DNA of 64,000 bases from Methylocapsa aurea (GTDB lineage: Bacteria; Pseudomonadota; Alphaproteobacteria; Rhizobiales; Beijerinckiaceae), in NCBI RefSeq assembly GCF_000746085.1, contig NZ_KN050804.1, positions 96,829 through 160,828 on the forward strand, in the 5' to 3' direction. The notes beneath the pieces were generated by a model. The model was not told the DNA's origin. It was given only the letters and a program-made list of their open reading frames with translations, and ran no database searches. The number at the start of each line of letters is the position of its first letter. The stretch's first letter is position 1. Of this stretch, positions 28,977 to 39,442 are shown one piece after another. The translations under genes were made by a program, and so were the position numbers.

Positions 28977-30286
28977 AAACTACTTTTGAGCCATCGGCCG
29001 ACGCGGCCGATGTATCCGTTCGACTCCGGCCCCGGCGTCGCCGTCTGGCGCGAGGGCCGAAAATGTTCGTTGCCGCTGACCTGCGGATAGACGAGCAGCC
29101 CGACGGCCGCCGAAAACGCCGGGCTCTTTGCCGATTCCGGCAGCCCCTGAACGCCAAGCGGGCGGCCAGTGCGAACCTGCCCGGAAACGATCCGCTTGGC
29201 CGCCTCCTGCATGCCGGCGAGCTGGCTCGCGCCGCCGGTGAGAACCAGCCGGCGGCCGGAATGGGCCGGCAGGCCGGCGCCCTTCAACCTGTCGCGCACG
29301 AGTTCAAGAATTTCTTCCGCGCGCGGCTTGATGATCCGGATGAGATGCGCCTTGGGCAGATGCGCCGGATGCTCGCCATCCTCGCCGACCTGCACCACTG
29401 CGATCGTCTCGCGTTCGTCCGAGGCCGAAGGCAGGCAGCCGCCGTAAAGCGTCTTCAACCGCTCGGCGTCGGCGAGCCTGATGCTGAGGCCGCGCGCGAT
29501 ATCCGTCGTGACGTGATTGCCGCCGACGGCGAATGCGTCGACATAGGTGAGATGGCCGCCGGAAAAAATGCTGACCGAGGTGGTGCCTGCGCCCATGTCG
29601 ATAAGGGCGGCGCCAAGTTCGGCTTCATCGTCGGCGAGGGTCGAGAGACCCGCCGCATAGGGGGTCGCGACCATCGCGTCGACGCCCAGATGGCAACGTT
29701 CGACCGCGAGCATCAGATTGCGCGCGGCGGCGGCGTCGCAGCTCAATACGTGCATATCGGCGCCGAGTTCGTCGCCGATCATGCCTCTTGGATCGTGGAT
29801 ATGGCGCGTTTCGCCGAGCGAGAATCCGATCGGGAGGGAGTGGAGCACAGCCCGGCCGTCGCGCCCGCCGCGCGCGGTGCAAGCCTCGAGCACGCGGTGG
29901 ACGTCCGCCTCGCTCACAGCCCGGCCAGCGACGGAGACTTTGGCGTCAAAGAGCTGCGAGGCCAGCCGGCCGCCAGTCGCATTGATGATGACGCTTTCGA
30001 CCTGAACGCCCGCCATCCGCTCCGCCGCATCGACGGCGAGCCGGATCGCGCCTTCGACAGCCTCCATGTCGACGACGGCGCCGCCCTTGATCCCGCGCGA
30101 GCGTTGATGGCCGATGCCCAGAATGCGGCAGCGATGGGTGCGACCGCGCAGCGATTCGGACGGCCCGCTCGGGTTGAGCCGCGCGATGAGGCAAACGATT
30201 TTCGATGTCCCGATGTCGAGCACCGACAAAATGGCGCTCTTGCGAACGGACAAGGGACGCAGGCGGGACGGCAACGGCGGCTTCAC
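28973..30286 (-). CDS. ftsA: Cell division protein FtsA
   Basis: FtsA is the actin-like ATPase that tethers FtsZ to the membrane. The 437 residues include the phosphate-1 loop SVLDIGTSKIVCLIARL (about residues 20-36), SHA-type SEADVHRVLEACTARGG, phosphate-2 GAALIDMGAGTTSVSIF, the adenosine motif VLTGGASQLAGM and a C-terminal amphipathic segment GRVGRWLKSSF for membrane binding. Its start overlaps the ftsQ stop (ATGA, 30283-30286). The TAG stop is provided by an intergenic repeat. Confidence 0.97.
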   Translation of the reverse strand: MKPPLPSRLRPLSVRKSAILSVLDIGTSKIVCLIARLNPSGPSESLRGRTHRCRILGIGHQRSRGIKGGAVVDMEAVEGAIRLAVDAAERMAGVQVESVIINATGGRLASQLFDAKVSVAGRAVSEADVHRVLEACTARGGRDGRAVLHSLPIGFSLGETRHIHDPRGMIGDELGADMHVLSCDAAAARNLMLAVERCHLGVDAMVATPYAAGLSTLADDEAELGAALIDMGAGTTSVSIFSGGHLTYVDAFAVGGNHVTTDIARGLSIRLADAERLKTLYGGCLPSASDERETIAVVQVGEDGEHPAHLPKAHLIRIIKPRAEEILELVRDRLKGAGLPAHSGRRLVLTGGASQLAGMQEAAKRIVSGQVRTGRPLGVQGLPESAKSPAFSAAVGLLVYPQVSGNEHFRPSRQTATPGPESNGYIGRVGRWLKSSF

Positions 30287-31272
30287 GTCGGACCGCCTTT
30301 CGACTTTGTCTTATGGGACAGCGATTCCGCGCGCGCCGCGGCGGCGTCCTCGGTAAGGCGCGCCACGACGCGGCCGGGCTGACGCAAATCGAGCGAAATA
30401 ACGTCCTTGTCGAGAATGCGGGACGTGCGCTGCAGTTGAACGAGACCGGCAAGCGCCGCCGCCGGATCGATCTCCGGCAACAACACGTCGACCCCATTCG
30501 TCATTTTCAAAGTCCAATGCCGCTGCGACACCAGCATGCCGGCGCGGATCCTTTCGCGCAGATCGCCCGCGGCTTCGAGCAGGGCCAAATATTCGTCAAG
30601 TCTCTTGTTGGCACCGGCGCCCACGACAAGCGGCAAATGAATGAAGCGCTGGTCGCGGAAGGCGTCGATCGGCATGCCGTCGGCGGCGACGACGTTCACG
30701 ACGCCGCCCTTCTGCCAAAGGGCGAAAGGCTGACGCTCCTCGACCTCGATCAAGAGCCGATTCGGATAGAGTTTGGTGACGCTTGCTTCCTTGACCAGCG
30801 GCAGATTGCGCAGCCTTTCCCGGACTTTGGCGACATCGAGGAAGAGAAGCGAATTGCGCGGGCCGATTTCGGAAACAGCGAGGATCTCAGCTTCGGCAAG
30901 CTCGGTCTGACCGGCGATCGTCACCGCATCGATGCCGAAGCCAAAGGCCTTTGCGACAATATCGGCCGGCGCGCCCTCCGCGGCGACAAAGGCGTCATAA
31001 TGACCGCCCTTCACGACGCCATAGGCGCCGGTGACGAGAAACAGGGTGGAGGCGAAGAAAACGCCGACGCCCGGTCCCGCCAATCGGGCGAGGATGCGAT
31101 GCATCCAAGCGCGCCTTGGCCTGCGCGCGCGCGGTCTCGTTTTGACGCGCGGAGGCTCGCTATCGCGCAGGGCCAAGGCGCCGCGCGACATCGCGCCATA
31201 GGCCAGGGCCGCCGGCGCAAAGCCAGTCTCCATCGTTCTCAACGATCGCAGGAGGCGTCTTCGACCATCCAT
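30283..31272 (-). CDS. ftsQ: Cell division protein FtsQ
   Basis: FtsQ is a bitopic divisome protein that binds FtsB/FtsL. The start ATG 31272 yields MDGRRRLLRSLR, resembling the MDG-RL-RSL start of relatives; it overlaps ddlB by 34 bp. ATG 31233 is the alternative. The cytoplasmic part is basic. A single helix (VGVFFASTLFLVTGAYGVV, about residues 68-86) precedes the POTRA domain (FGIDAVTIAGQTELAEAEIL) and the beta domain (LVKEASVTKLYPNRLLIEVE). Its 329 residues are normal for the order. Confidence 0.94.
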   Translation of the reverse strand: MDGRRRLLRSLRTMETGFAPAALAYGAMSRGALALRDSEPPRVKTRPRARRPRRAWMHRILARLAGPGVGVFFASTLFLVTGAYGVVKGGHYDAFVAAEGAPADIVAKAFGFGIDAVTIAGQTELAEAEILAVSEIGPRNSLLFLDVAKVRERLRNLPLVKEASVTKLYPNRLLIEVEERQPFALWQKGGVVNVVAADGMPIDAFRDQRFIHLPLVVGAGANKRLDEYLALLEAAGDLRERIRAGMLVSQRHWTLKMTNGVDVLLPEIDPAAALAGLVQLQRTSRILDKDVISLDLRQPGRVVARLTEDAAAARAESLSHKTKSKGGPT

Positions 31273-32162
31273 CGAACAAGCTCACCGAATGACAAGCCGG
31301 CATAGGCGGCAATCTCGGGCACGAGGGACGTCTCGGTCATGCCGGGCTGGCTGTTGACTTCCAGCACCACGAGTTCGCCGGTTCCCCCAAGCGAATCGTC
31401 GTATCGGAAGTCGGTCCGGCTTACGCCGCGACAGCCGAGCGCCCTGTGCGCCACAAGAGCTAACTCTTGTACATTTTGGTAAATTTTTTCTTTAAGATTT
31501 GCCGGAAGGACGTGGATGGAGCCTCCCGGAGCATATTTTGCGTCATAATCGTACCAGCCCCCATCGGCGGCGCGGATGTCGATCACGTCATAGGCTTTGT
31601 CGCCGATGACGGCGCAGGTGAGCTCCCGCCCGGCGATGAAGCTTTCGACCAGAACCTTTTCGCCATGGGCCCAATCCGAGCGGGTCAATTCCTGCGGCGG
31701 ATGCTCTTGATCCGCGCGGACGATGATGACGCCATAGGACGATCCCTCGCTGAGCGGCTTCACGACATAGGGCGGCGGCAGGACATGGCGCTTGCCGGCC
31801 TCGATCCGGTCGACGGTGACGCCCTTCGCCACGGGAACGCCGGCGGCGCGCAGAACATCCTTGGCGCGATCCTTCTGCATCGCCAGCGCCGAAGCGAGCA
31901 CCCCGGAATGGGTGTAGGGAATCGCCAGCATTTCGAGGATGCCCTGCATGATTCCATCCTCGCCGAAGCGCCCATGCAAAGCGTTGAAGGCGACGTCGGG
32001 GCGCAGCGCGGCCAGCGTTTGGGCGATTTGCCGATCGACATCGAGGCGGGAGACCTTGAACCCTTCGGCTTCGAGCGCCCGCGCGCAAGCCTCCCCAGAA
32101 CGCAGCGAGACTTCGCGCTCCGCCGAAAGGCCGCCCATCAGCACGGCGACATGTTTGGTCAT
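31239..32162 (-). CDS. ddlB: D-alanine--D-alanine ligase
   Basis: Ddl makes D-Ala-D-Ala for the UDP-MurNAc-pentapeptide. The 307-residue ATP-grasp enzyme starts KHVAVLMGGLSAEREVSLRS. Later signatures are NALHGRFGEDGIMQGILEML (about residues 60-79), YVVKPLSEGSSYGVIIV, KVLVESFIAGRELTCAVIG and the metal/ATP site RTDFRYDD with VLEVNSQPGMTETSLVP. It lies within the dcw cluster, 170 bp after murB, the largest gap among the mur genes. Confidence 0.97.
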   Translation of the reverse strand: MTKHVAVLMGGLSAEREVSLRSGEACARALEAEGFKVSRLDVDRQIAQTLAALRPDVAFNALHGRFGEDGIMQGILEMLAIPYTHSGVLASALAMQKDRAKDVLRAAGVPVAKGVTVDRIEAGKRHVLPPPYVVKPLSEGSSYGVIIVRADQEHPPQELTRSDWAHGEKVLVESFIAGRELTCAVIGDKAYDVIDIRAADGGWYDYDAKYAPGGSIHVLPANLKEKIYQNVQELALVAHRALGCRGVSRTDFRYDDSLGGTGELVVLEVNSQPGMTETSLVPEIAAYAGLSFGELVRWMVEDASCDR

Positions 32163-32265
32163 GAGGATAATCCGTTCAGGCTTGTGGGGAAGGCGGCGCG
32201 AATCTTACCAAAAGGTTTCATGTGAAACCTCTCGGAGCGACCGCGAAGGCCAAATGAGCCGCCGC

Positions 32266-32312
32266 CCTCGTCCTTCGAGACGCGCCCTTTGGGGCGCTCC
32301 TCAGGATGAGGA
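32266..32312. repeat. CCTCGTCCTTCGAG-type palindromic repeat
   Basis: CCTCGTCCTTCGAGACGCGC and GGGGCGCTCCTCAGGATGAG form an imperfect hairpin. Palindromes of this kind are scattered in Hyphomicrobiales genomes. It occupies the gap between murB and ddlB and could weaken readthrough. Confidence 0.6.
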
Positions 32313-32333
32313 CTTTTGGAAACGCAAGTAATG

Positions 32334-33275
32334 TCAAAGCGCCACCCCTACCCGCAATATCTCCCATTCCAGCGAAACGCCGCTCGTCTCCAGCACGCGG
32401 CGGCGCACCTCTTCGCCGAGCGCCTCGAGATCGGCGCCGCTCGCCGCGCCGCGATTGATGAGGAAATTGCAATGCAGCTCGGAGACCTGCGCGTCGCCCA
32501 TGGCAAGGCCGCGGCAGCCCGCCGCGTCGATCAACTCCCAGGCCTTATGTCCCGGCGGATTCTTGAAAGTGGAGCCGCCGGTTCTCGTGTTGACCGGCTG
32601 GGTTTGCGCCCGCGCCTTGGTGATCTCGGCCATTTCGGCCAAAATCGCCTGCTCCTCCCCCACCTGCCCTTCAAAAATTGCCTGCGTGAAAATCACCCCG
32701 GCGGCAATCCCGCAATGGCGATAGGAAAAGGCCATGTCGGCGTTGGAGAAATCGAAAATCCTGCCGGCGCGATCAACGCCCCGGCAGGAGACAAGGACGT
32801 CTTTCGTCTCCGCGCCATAGGCGCCCCCATTCATGCGCAGCGCGCCGCCGATGGCGCCGGGGATGCCGCGATAGAATGAAAAGCCGGCAATTCCCGCCCT
32901 CGCCGCGGCGGAAGCCAGCTTCACGTCAAGCGCTCCGGCCCCCGCGCGAAGGGTGAGCCCATTGACGGAGATCTCCTGAAACGGCTTGCCAAGGCGAATG
33001 ACGACGCCTTCGACCCCGCCGTCGCGCACAAGAAGATTGGAGCCCGCGCCCAACGCCAGAACCGGAATGGCGAGATCGAGCAGGCTTAGGAAATAGGCCA
33101 GATCGTTCTCGTCGAAGGGCTCGAACATCGCCTGCGCCGGACCGCCGGTCTTGAACCAGGACACATCGGCCAGCGGCGCGAAGGCCGTGAGCTTTCCGCG
33201 CAGATCCGGCATCGCCGCGCGAAGATCCGGCGTGATGTCGGGCAAGCGCAAAAGCGGCTCGGATCCAGCCGTCAT
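32334..33275 (-). CDS. murB: UDP-N-acetylenolpyruvoylglucosamine reductase
   Basis: MurB is the FAD enzyme that reduces UDP-GlcNAc-enolpyruvate to UDP-MurNAc with NADPH. The start at ATG 33275 (313 aa) makes an ATGA overlap with the murC stop; an open extension to 33344 lies inside murC and is unlikely. Signatures are [35 protein letters not shown] (FAD binding), [20 protein letters not shown] and the proton-donor region [18 protein letters not shown] (Ser). Confidence 0.97.
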   Translation of the reverse strand: MTAGSEPLLRLPDITPDLRAAMPDLRGKLTAFAPLADVSWFKTGGPAQAMFEPFDENDLAYFLSLLDLAIPVLALGAGSNLLVRDGGVEGVVIRLGKPFQEISVNGLTLRAGAGALDVKLASAAARAGIAGFSFYRGIPGAIGGALRMNGGAYGAETKDVLVSCRGVDRAGRIFDFSNADMAFSYRHCGIAAGVIFTQAIFEGQVGEEQAILAEMAEITKARAQTQPVNTRTGGSTFKNPPGHKAWELIDAAGCRGLAMGDAQVSELHCNFLINRGAASGADLEALGEEVRRRVLETSGVSLEWEILRVGVAL

Positions 33276-34705
33276 CCCGAGGCCCCCGCCGAGCCCGTTG
33301 CCTTGTCCGAAGCCGCCAGCTGGCCCGGCAGCGCATAGGCCCATTGGGTAATATTGCCGGCGCCCAGAAACACAACGTAATCGCCAGGCTGCGCCAGGGA
33401 GCCAATGAGACCGGGGAGATCAGCGGGGCTGAGCAGGGCCAGCGCCTGCCGATGCCCGCGCGCTTTCAAGGCGGCGACGAGACTGTCGCGGTCGGCGCCC
33501 TCGATCGGCGCTTCGCCGGCGGCATAGACATCGGCCACAATCACAACGTCAGCGTCGTTGAAGCAGCTGGCGAATTCATTGAAGAGCGAATGCAGCCGGG
33601 TATAGCGATGCGGCTGGACGATGGCGATGACGCGGGCCTTGGTCGAGGCCCTGGCGGCGCGCAGGACGGCCGCGATCTCGACCGGATGGTGGCCGTAATC
33701 GTCGAAAATCGTCGCGCCATTCCATTCGCCGGTGCGGGTGAACCGCCGCTTGACTCCGCCAAATCCCTTGAGCGCGGCCCGTATCGCATCCGCGCCCATG
33801 CCGAGCTGATGCGCGACGGCGATCGCGGCGGTCGCGTTCAGCGCATTGTGATGGCCCGGCATCGGCATGACGATATTTTCGAGCGCGGTCTCGGCGCCGC
33901 TCTTCCAATCGCGAATGATCGCGGTAAAGCGCGAGACGCCGCCGGACAGATCGACATCGACAAGCCGGACGTCGGCCTGCGGATTCTCGCCATAGGTGAT
34001 GACCCGGCGGTCTTCGATTTTGCCGACCAGTTCCTGCACTGTCGGATGGTCGAGGCACATCACGGCGAAGCCATAGAAGGGAATATTCTCGACAAAGGCG
34101 CGGAAGGCTTCCTTGATCGCGTCGAATGTCTTGAAATGATCGAGATGTTCGGGATCGATATTGGTGACCACCGCGACATCGGCGGGAAGCTTCAGGAAAG
34201 TGCCGTCGCTTTCATCGGCCTCGACGACCATCCAATCCCCCGCCCCTAGGCGCGAATTGGTGCCATAGGCGTTGATGATCCCGCCATTGATCACCGTCGG
34301 ATCGAATTTGCCGGCTTCAAGCAATGTGGCGACGAGAGATGTGGTCGTCGTCTTGCCATGCGTGCCGGCGATGGCGACGCATTGCTTGAGGCGCATCAAT
34401 TCGGCAAGCATTTCGGCCCGCCGCACAACGGGAAGGCGCATTTCCCGCGCCAGCTCCAACTCGGGATTATCGCGCTTGATCGCGGTCGAGACGATGACGA
34501 CTTCCGCGGCGCCGAGATTTTCGGGGCGATGGCCGATATGGACCACCGCGCCTTTGCCGCGCAGCCGCAAGACATTGGCGTTCTCAGCGGCGTCCGACCC
34601 CTGAACGCAATAGCCGAGATTGAGCAGGACCTCGGCGATGCCGGACATGCCTATGCCGCCAATCCCGATAAAATGAAGCGGACCGAGTTCGTGCGGCAAT
34701 TTCAA
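33272..34705 (-). CDS. murC: UDP-N-acetylmuramate--L-alanine ligase
   Basis: MurC adds L-Ala to UDP-MurNAc. The likely start is TTG 34705 (477 aa), whose TTGA overlaps the murG stop and which has AAGGAG eight bases upstream. Using ATG 34855 would add 50 implausible Arg-rich residues that overlap murG. Motifs are [20 protein letters not shown], the ATP loop [20 protein letters not shown] (about residues 108-127), [23 protein letters not shown] and [11 protein letters not shown]. Confidence 0.96.
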   Translation of the reverse strand: MKLPHELGPLHFIGIGGIGMSGIAEVLLNLGYCVQGSDAAENANVLRLRGKGAVVHIGHRPENLGAAEVVIVSTAIKRDNPELELAREMRLPVVRRAEMLAELMRLKQCVAIAGTHGKTTTTSLVATLLEAGKFDPTVINGGIINAYGTNSRLGAGDWMVVEADESDGTFLKLPADVAVVTNIDPEHLDHFKTFDAIKEAFRAFVENIPFYGFAVMCLDHPTVQELVGKIEDRRVITYGENPQADVRLVDVDLSGGVSRFTAIIRDWKSGAETALENIVMPMPGHHNALNATAAIAVAHQLGMGADAIRAALKGFGGVKRRFTRTGEWNGATIFDDYGHHPVEIAAVLRAARASTKARVIAIVQPHRYTRLHSLFNEFASCFNDADVVIVADVYAAGEAPIEGADRDSLVAALKARGHRQALALLSPADLPGLIGSLAQPGDYVVFLGAGNITQWAYALPGQLAASDKATGSAGASG

Positions 34706-35814
34706 AGCTTGTTCTCCTTGGCGGCGCTGACGCTCAGCACCAGATCGGCGAGACGGTCGGCGGCGTCGGCGATGCCCGCCTCCTTGGCGGCGATTGCGCG
34801 GCGGGCGAGGCCGGCCATATTCGCCTCTGCGTCCTGCAATGTCGTCGCCAGCCATTGCGGCGAAAATGCGCTCTGGTCGACGACGATGGCGGCGCCAGAC
34901 GCCGCGAACTGCTTGGCGTTGGCCGCCTGGTCCTGATCCAGCGCATGCGGCAGCGGAACAAGGATGGCGGGGCGCCCGATCACCGCGAGTTCAGACACGG
35001 TCGAGGCACCGGCGCGGGCGACGACAAGATGAGCCTGCGCGATCTTGAACGGCAAGTCGTTGAAAAAGGCCCGGATCTCCGCATCGACGCCAAGGCGCCG
35101 ATAGGTCTCGCTCACGCGGGGAATGTCTTCGATGCGCGCCTGCTGCACGATGACGAGCTTGCGCCGGGCGCTTTCCGGCATGAGTTCGATCGCGGCCGGG
35201 ACCACGTCCGACATGATCCGCGCGCCCTGCGAACCGCCGGTGATCAGAAGCCGCAATTTGCCATCGGCGTCGCCGGGAAAGTCCGCCTTGGCGGCTTCGA
35301 TGACCATCGGGCGCACCGGATTGCCGGTGACATGCGCCTTGGCGGCAGTTTTCGCATTGACGCCGCCGAGCGTTTCGAATCCCGTGGCGATAGCGTCGAC
35401 GCGCGAAGCCAGAAACAGATTGGCGCGGCCGATGACGGCGTTGCCTTCATGCACGAGCGTCGGCGCGCCGAGCAGGCTCGCCGCCAGGAGCGGCGGCACG
35501 GTCGGGTATCCGCCAAAGCCAACGACCGCACGGGGACGAATGCGCCCGATGAGGCGCCAGGCCATAAAGGTCCCTCGGGCGAGCGTTGTCAGCGCGCCGG
35601 CGCGGGCAAGCATCGAGCCGCCTCGCGGCGTCGCCGCGGCGATCTCATATATGGCCCGCGCCGGAAACGCCCCGCCATATTTCGCCGCCCGTTCGTCGGT
35701 GACGAGATCGACCTCGAACCCTCGCGCGCAAAGCGCATTGCTCAAGGCCTCCGCCGGAAACAAATGGCCGCCGGTGCCGCCCGCCGCGACAATGATCGGG
35801 CGCTTGTCGTTCAT
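34702..35814 (-). CDS. murG: MurG glycosyltransferase (lipid II synthesis)
   Basis: MurG transfers GlcNAc to lipid I at the inner face of the membrane. The start ATG 35814 (370 aa) overlaps the ftsW stop (ATGA) and gives [20 protein letters not shown], the G-loop 1 motif. Other signs are [37 protein letters not shown] (note EGNA where many have EQNA), [18 protein letters not shown] and the UDP-GlcNAc site [21 protein letters not shown] much longer open frame upstream is antisense-like noise inside ftsW. Confidence 0.96.
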   Translation of the reverse strand: MNDKRPIIVAAGGTGGHLFPAEALSNALCARGFEVDLVTDERAAKYGGAFPARAIYEIAAATPRGGSMLARAGALTTLARGTFMAWRLIGRIRPRAVVGFGGYPTVPPLLAASLLGAPTLVHEGNAVIGRANLFLASRVDAIATGFETLGGVNAKTAAKAHVTGNPVRPMVIEAAKADFPGDADGKLRLLITGGSQGARIMSDVVPAAIELMPESARRKLVIVQQARIEDIPRVSETYRRLGVDAEIRAFFNDLPFKIAQAHLVVARAGASTVSELAVIGRPAILVPLPHALDQDQAANAKQFAASGAAIVVDQSAFSPQWLATTLQDAEANMAGLARRAIAAKEAGIADAADRLADLVLSVSAAKENKL

Positions 35815-36950
35815 GCGACGCCTTCCCGCGCAGAGGCGAGCAGAGCGGAGCCAGGGCGCTTGCGCATCACCGCGATCAGGAAGCCAATCGCAAGCGCCAA
35901 TGAGACAAGCGAGGAGCCGCCATAGGAGATAAAGGGCAAGGTCATGCCTTTGGCTGGCATGAGGTGAAGATTGACCGCCATGTTGATCGCGCTTTGGACG
36001 CCAAAGAGCATGACCAGTCCGGCCGCGGCGAAACGGCAAAACGGATCGTCGTTGCGCGCCGCCATCAGCAAGCCGCGCAGCACGATGAAGGCGAAGATCG
36101 CGACGACGACGAGACAAGCGACGATGCCGAATTCCTCGCCGGTCACCGCGAAAATGAAATCGGTGTGGGCGTCGGGAAGAATGCGCTTGACGGTTCCCTC
36201 GCCCGGCCCCTTCCCGAACCAGCCGCCGGACAGGAAACTATCGATCGCGGTGTCCACTTGGAAGGTGTCGACGATCCCCCCGCCGGCGCCGGGATCGATG
36301 AATTTCAGCACCCTTGCGCGCACATGGGGCACGAACTTATAGGCGAGAAAAACGCCGCCGACCCCGACCCCGCCAAATCCGACCACCCAGAACCAATGCA
36401 GGCCCGCCATGAAGAAAAGCGCCGCCCAGACCACGCAAATGAGCAGGGTCTGACCGAAATCTGGCTGCAGCATCAAGGGAACGACGGTCGCCGGCAGCAA
36501 CAGGAGCGCCAGAAACGTGGCCGGCACGTCGCGTCGTTTGCCGCCTTCGGAAAAGGCCCAGGCGGCGAGAATGACAAAAGCCGGCTTCAAGAACTCGGAG
36601 GGCTGAACGCCGAAGATCCAGCGTCTCGATCCCTTGACTTCGTGACCGAAGAGGAGCGCCGCGATGATTAAGCTCAACGATACGAGAAAGACGACGAGCG
36701 CAACCCGCCGCACCTGTCGAGGCGAAAGGAAAGATGTCGCAAAGAGCACCGCGACGGTCGGGACCAAATAGAGGACCTGTCGATGGACGAAATGGAACGT
36801 CGACAGACCAAGCCGCTCCGCAACCGGCGGGCTGCCGGCCAAAGTTAGAACGAGGCCCAGCAGGATCAGCGCCGCAACAGCGGCGAGCATCCAACGATCG
36901 ATCGTCCACCACCAGTTCGCTAGGACCGAACGTTCCGCGCGCGACACCAT
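35811..36950 (-). CDS. ftsW: Lipid II polymerase FtsW (SEDS family)
   Basis: FtsW is the septal peptidoglycan polymerase that works with FtsI. The 379-residue protein has about ten membrane helices. SEDS features are FHFVHRQVLYLVPTVAVLF, KGSRRWIFGVQPSEFLKPAF, LQPDFGQTLLICVVWAALFF (with catalytic Asp) and, near the end, GMTLPFISYGGSSLVSLALA. It is encoded between murD and murG, 11 bp after murD's stop. Confidence 0.97.
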   Translation of the reverse strand: MVSRAERSVLANWWWTIDRWMLAAVAALILLGLVLTLAGSPPVAERLGLSTFHFVHRQVLYLVPTVAVLFATSFLSPRQVRRVALVVFLVSLSLIIAALLFGHEVKGSRRWIFGVQPSEFLKPAFVILAAWAFSEGGKRRDVPATFLALLLLPATVVPLMLQPDFGQTLLICVVWAALFFMAGLHWFWVVGFGGVGVGGVFLAYKFVPHVRARVLKFIDPGAGGGIVDTFQVDTAIDSFLSGGWFGKGPGEGTVKRILPDAHTDFIFAVTGEEFGIVACLVVVAIFAFIVLRGLLMAARNDDPFCRFAAAGLVMLFGVQSAINMAVNLHLMPAKGMTLPFISYGGSSLVSLALAIGFLIAVMRKRPGSALLASAREGVA

Positions 36951-36961
36951 TTCCGTTCCCC

Positions 36962-38356
36962 TCAGCCCTGCGTTTGCGTAGGCGGCAATGTTTCGACGAT
37001 CTTACGAAAATGATCGCCGCGCTTCTCGAAGTCTGGATATTGATCGAAGGAGGCGCAGGCGGGCGACAGTAGAACGACGGGGTCCGCCAGCGCGCTCGCC
37101 AGCGCATCCCGCCCGGCCTTCGGGACCGCCGCTTCGAGGTCGCCACAGATCTCGTAAGGAAAGGCGTCCCCGATGGCGCTGGCGAAGGCCTCGCTGGCCT
37201 CGCCTATCAGATAGGCCTTGACGATCTTGCCGAACAGCGGCCGCAAGGGTTCGATGCCGCCCTGCTTCGCCCGGCCGCCAATGATCCAGAAAACCTTATC
37301 GAACGACAACAGCGCCTTTTCCGCCGCATCGGCGTTGGTCGCTTTGGAATCGTTGATGAAGAGAACTTTTCCCTTGCGTCCGACCTCCTCCAAACGATGC
37401 GCGAGGCCAGGAAAGGTGGCGAGGCCCTTCCGCACGCCTTCAAGAGCGAGCCCGATGGGGCCAAGCGCAGCGACGGCGGCGGCGGCGTTCTGGCCATTGT
37501 GCTTGCCGCGCAGCGAGGCGATGCCTTTCAGGTCGGCGATCAGGCTGGCCCGCCCTTCGGCGTGGCGCATCAGGCGCGAGCCTTCGAGAACAATGCCGTC
37601 GTCGAGATCGGTCTTTGTCGTCGAAACGCAGGTGACAGGACGGCCAGCCCGGCGCAACTCCTCGGCGACGGCCAGCGTATAGGCGTCGTCGATTGCGATC
37701 ACCGCATGATCGGCCGCCCGCGCCAGCCTCGCCTTGATCGCCGCGTAATTCTCCATCGCGCCATGCCGGTCGAGATGATCGGGCGTGACGTTCAGAAGGA
37801 TGCCGACGGAAGGATCGAGCGAAGGGGAGAGATCGATCTGGTACGACGAGCATTCGATGACATGGACGCGCTCTGGCGCGGGCGGCGCCAAAGCGAGGAT
37901 CGGCGTGCCGATATTGCCGCCGACCTCGACCGCGAGGCCGAAGCTGCGGAAGAGATGCGCGACGAGCGCCGTCGTCGTCGATTTGCCATTGGTGCCGGTG
38001 ATCGCCGCGAACCGCGATTTCGGCGCGATTTTCCGGCGTTCGCGGCAGAATAATTCGATGTCGCCAATGACTTCGACTTGCGCTTCCCTGGCCTTCACAA
38101 CCGTCCAATGCGGCGCCGGATGGGTCAACGGCACGCCGGGAGACAGAACGAGCGCCGCGAAATCGCGCCATTCGGCGCTCGCGAGATTTTCGATCCTGAG
38201 GCCCGCCGCGCGGGCCTTCTCGCGGGCGTGCTCATTATCGTCCCAGACAGCGACCCGGGCGCCGCCGGCGACGAGCGCCTGCGCGGTGGCGAAACCCGAG
38301 CCGCCAAGGCCAAAGACGGCGACGTTCTTGTCCTTGAAGGTGGTGACGGGGGTCAT
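36962..38356 (-). CDS. murD: UDP-N-acetylmuramoylalanine--D-glutamate ligase
   Basis: MurD adds D-Glu. The start ATG 38356 (464 aa) lies 2 bp after the mraY stop and gives TPVTTFKDKNVAVFGLGGSG. The ATP loop is AITGTNGKSTTTALVAHLFR (about residues 115-134). Others are ECSSYQIDLSPSLDPSVGIL, NVTPDHLDRHGAMENYAAIK (carbamylated Lys region later) and FINDSKATNADAAEKALLSF. An open frame to 38446 overlaps mraY and is discarded. Confidence 0.97.
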   Translation of the reverse strand: MTPVTTFKDKNVAVFGLGGSGFATAQALVAGGARVAVWDDNEHAREKARAAGLRIENLASAEWRDFAALVLSPGVPLTHPAPHWTVVKAREAQVEVIGDIELFCRERRKIAPKSRFAAITGTNGKSTTTALVAHLFRSFGLAVEVGGNIGTPILALAPPAPERVHVIECSSYQIDLSPSLDPSVGILLNVTPDHLDRHGAMENYAAIKARLARAADHAVIAIDDAYTLAVAEELRRAGRPVTCVSTTKTDLDDGIVLEGSRLMRHAEGRASLIADLKGIASLRGKHNGQNAAAAVAALGPIGLALEGVRKGLATFPGLAHRLEEVGRKGKVLFINDSKATNADAAEKALLSFDKVFWIIGGRAKQGGIEPLRPLFGKIVKAYLIGEASEAFASAIGDAFPYEICGDLEAAVPKAGRDALASALADPVVLLSPACASFDQYPDFEKRGDHFRKIVETLPPTQTQG

Positions 38357-38358
38357 CG

Positions 38359-39441
38359 TCACCTCAGCTTCAAGGTCGAAAGGCCGATGAGCGCAAGCAC
38401 GAAGGCGATGATCCAGAACCGCACCACGACCTGCGGCTCGGACCATCCGAGCTGCTCGAAATGGTGATGGATCGGCGCCATCTTGAACACGCGTTTGCCG
38501 GTGAGTTTGAACGAGGCCACCTGCACGACGACCGAGAGCGTCTCGAGCACGAAAAGCCCGCCGACGATCGCCAGGACGAATTCATGCTTGACGGCGACGG
38601 CGATGGTGCCAAGGAGGCCGCCGAGCGCGAGCGAACCGGTGTCGCCCATGAAAATCTGCGCCGGCGGCGCATTGAACCAGAGGAAGCCGAGGCCAGCCCC
38701 AATGAGCCCGCCGCAGACGACTGCGAGCTCTCCCGCGCCGGGGACGAAATTAATCCCGAGATAATTCGAAAAAATCGCATTGCCGGCGAGATAGGCGATC
38801 ATCCCGAAGGCGCCCGCAGCGATCATCACCGGCACGATCGCCAGTCCGTCCAATCCATCCGTCAGATTGACCGCATTGCCAGCGGCGACGATCACGAAAG
38901 GTCCGAAAATAAGAAAGAACAGGCCGAGGTCGGCGACGAAGCCATTGATCGCTGGCAAGGCGAGAGCCGTCGTATGCGCCGTCCCGAGCTTCATCATGGC
39001 GCCGCAGGCGATAACCGCGATGGCCACCTCCAAGGCGAGCCGCCGCCGTCCTGAAAACCCGCCATGGCTTTGCTTCGTGACTTTCAGGTAATCGTCGTAG
39101 AAGCCGATCAGTCCAAAGCCGATCATGACGAAAAGCACGATCCACACATAATGATTGCGGAGATTCGCCCAGATCAAAGTGGAGACGATGAGACCCGACA
39201 GGATCATCAAGCCTCCCATCGTCGGCGTCCCCTTTTTGGTCAGGAGATGCGACTGCGGGCCGTCGTCGCGGATCGGCTGGCCCTTGCCCTGTTTGAGACG
39301 CAGCGCCTTGATGATGCGAGGCCCAAAGAAGAACACGAAAAACAGCGCCGTCGCGGTGGCGCCGCCGGTCCGGAATGTAATGTAGCGGAACAAGTTGAGC
39401 GGCTGAAAAACCCCTGCAAACTCCGCAAGCCAAGTCAGCAT
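38359..39441 (-). CDS. mraY: Phospho-MurNAc-pentapeptide translocase MraY
   Basis: MraY joins UDP-MurNAc-pentapeptide to undecaprenyl phosphate, forming lipid I. The 360-residue protein has ten membrane helices. It shows the conserved [13 protein letters not shown] (about residues 69-81), the metal-binding [20 protein letters not shown] (aspartate pair), [40 protein letters not shown] and the HHH loop [20 protein letters not shown]. Its start is 1 bp from the murF stop. Confidence 0.98.
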   Translation of the reverse strand: MLTWLAEFAGVFQPLNLFRYITFRTGGATATALFFVFFFGPRIIKALRLKQGKGQPIRDDGPQSHLLTKKGTPTMGGLMILSGLIVSTLIWANLRNHYVWIVLFVMIGFGLIGFYDDYLKVTKQSHGGFSGRRRLALEVAIAVIACGAMMKLGTAHTTALALPAINGFVADLGLFFLIFGPFVIVAAGNAVNLTDGLDGLAIVPVMIAAGAFGMIAYLAGNAIFSNYLGINFVPGAGELAVVCGGLIGAGLGFLWFNAPPAQIFMGDTGSLALGGLLGTIAVAVKHEFVLAIVGGLFVLETLSVVVQVASFKLTGKRVFKMAPIHHHFEQLGWSEPQVVVRFWIIAFVLALIGLSTLKLR

Positions 39442-39442
39442 T

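Noticed and set aside
35815..36117. N-terminal extension of murG by about 100 codons
   Set aside because: It lies inside ftsW and is non-conserved; the ATGA overlap at 35811-35814 defines the start.
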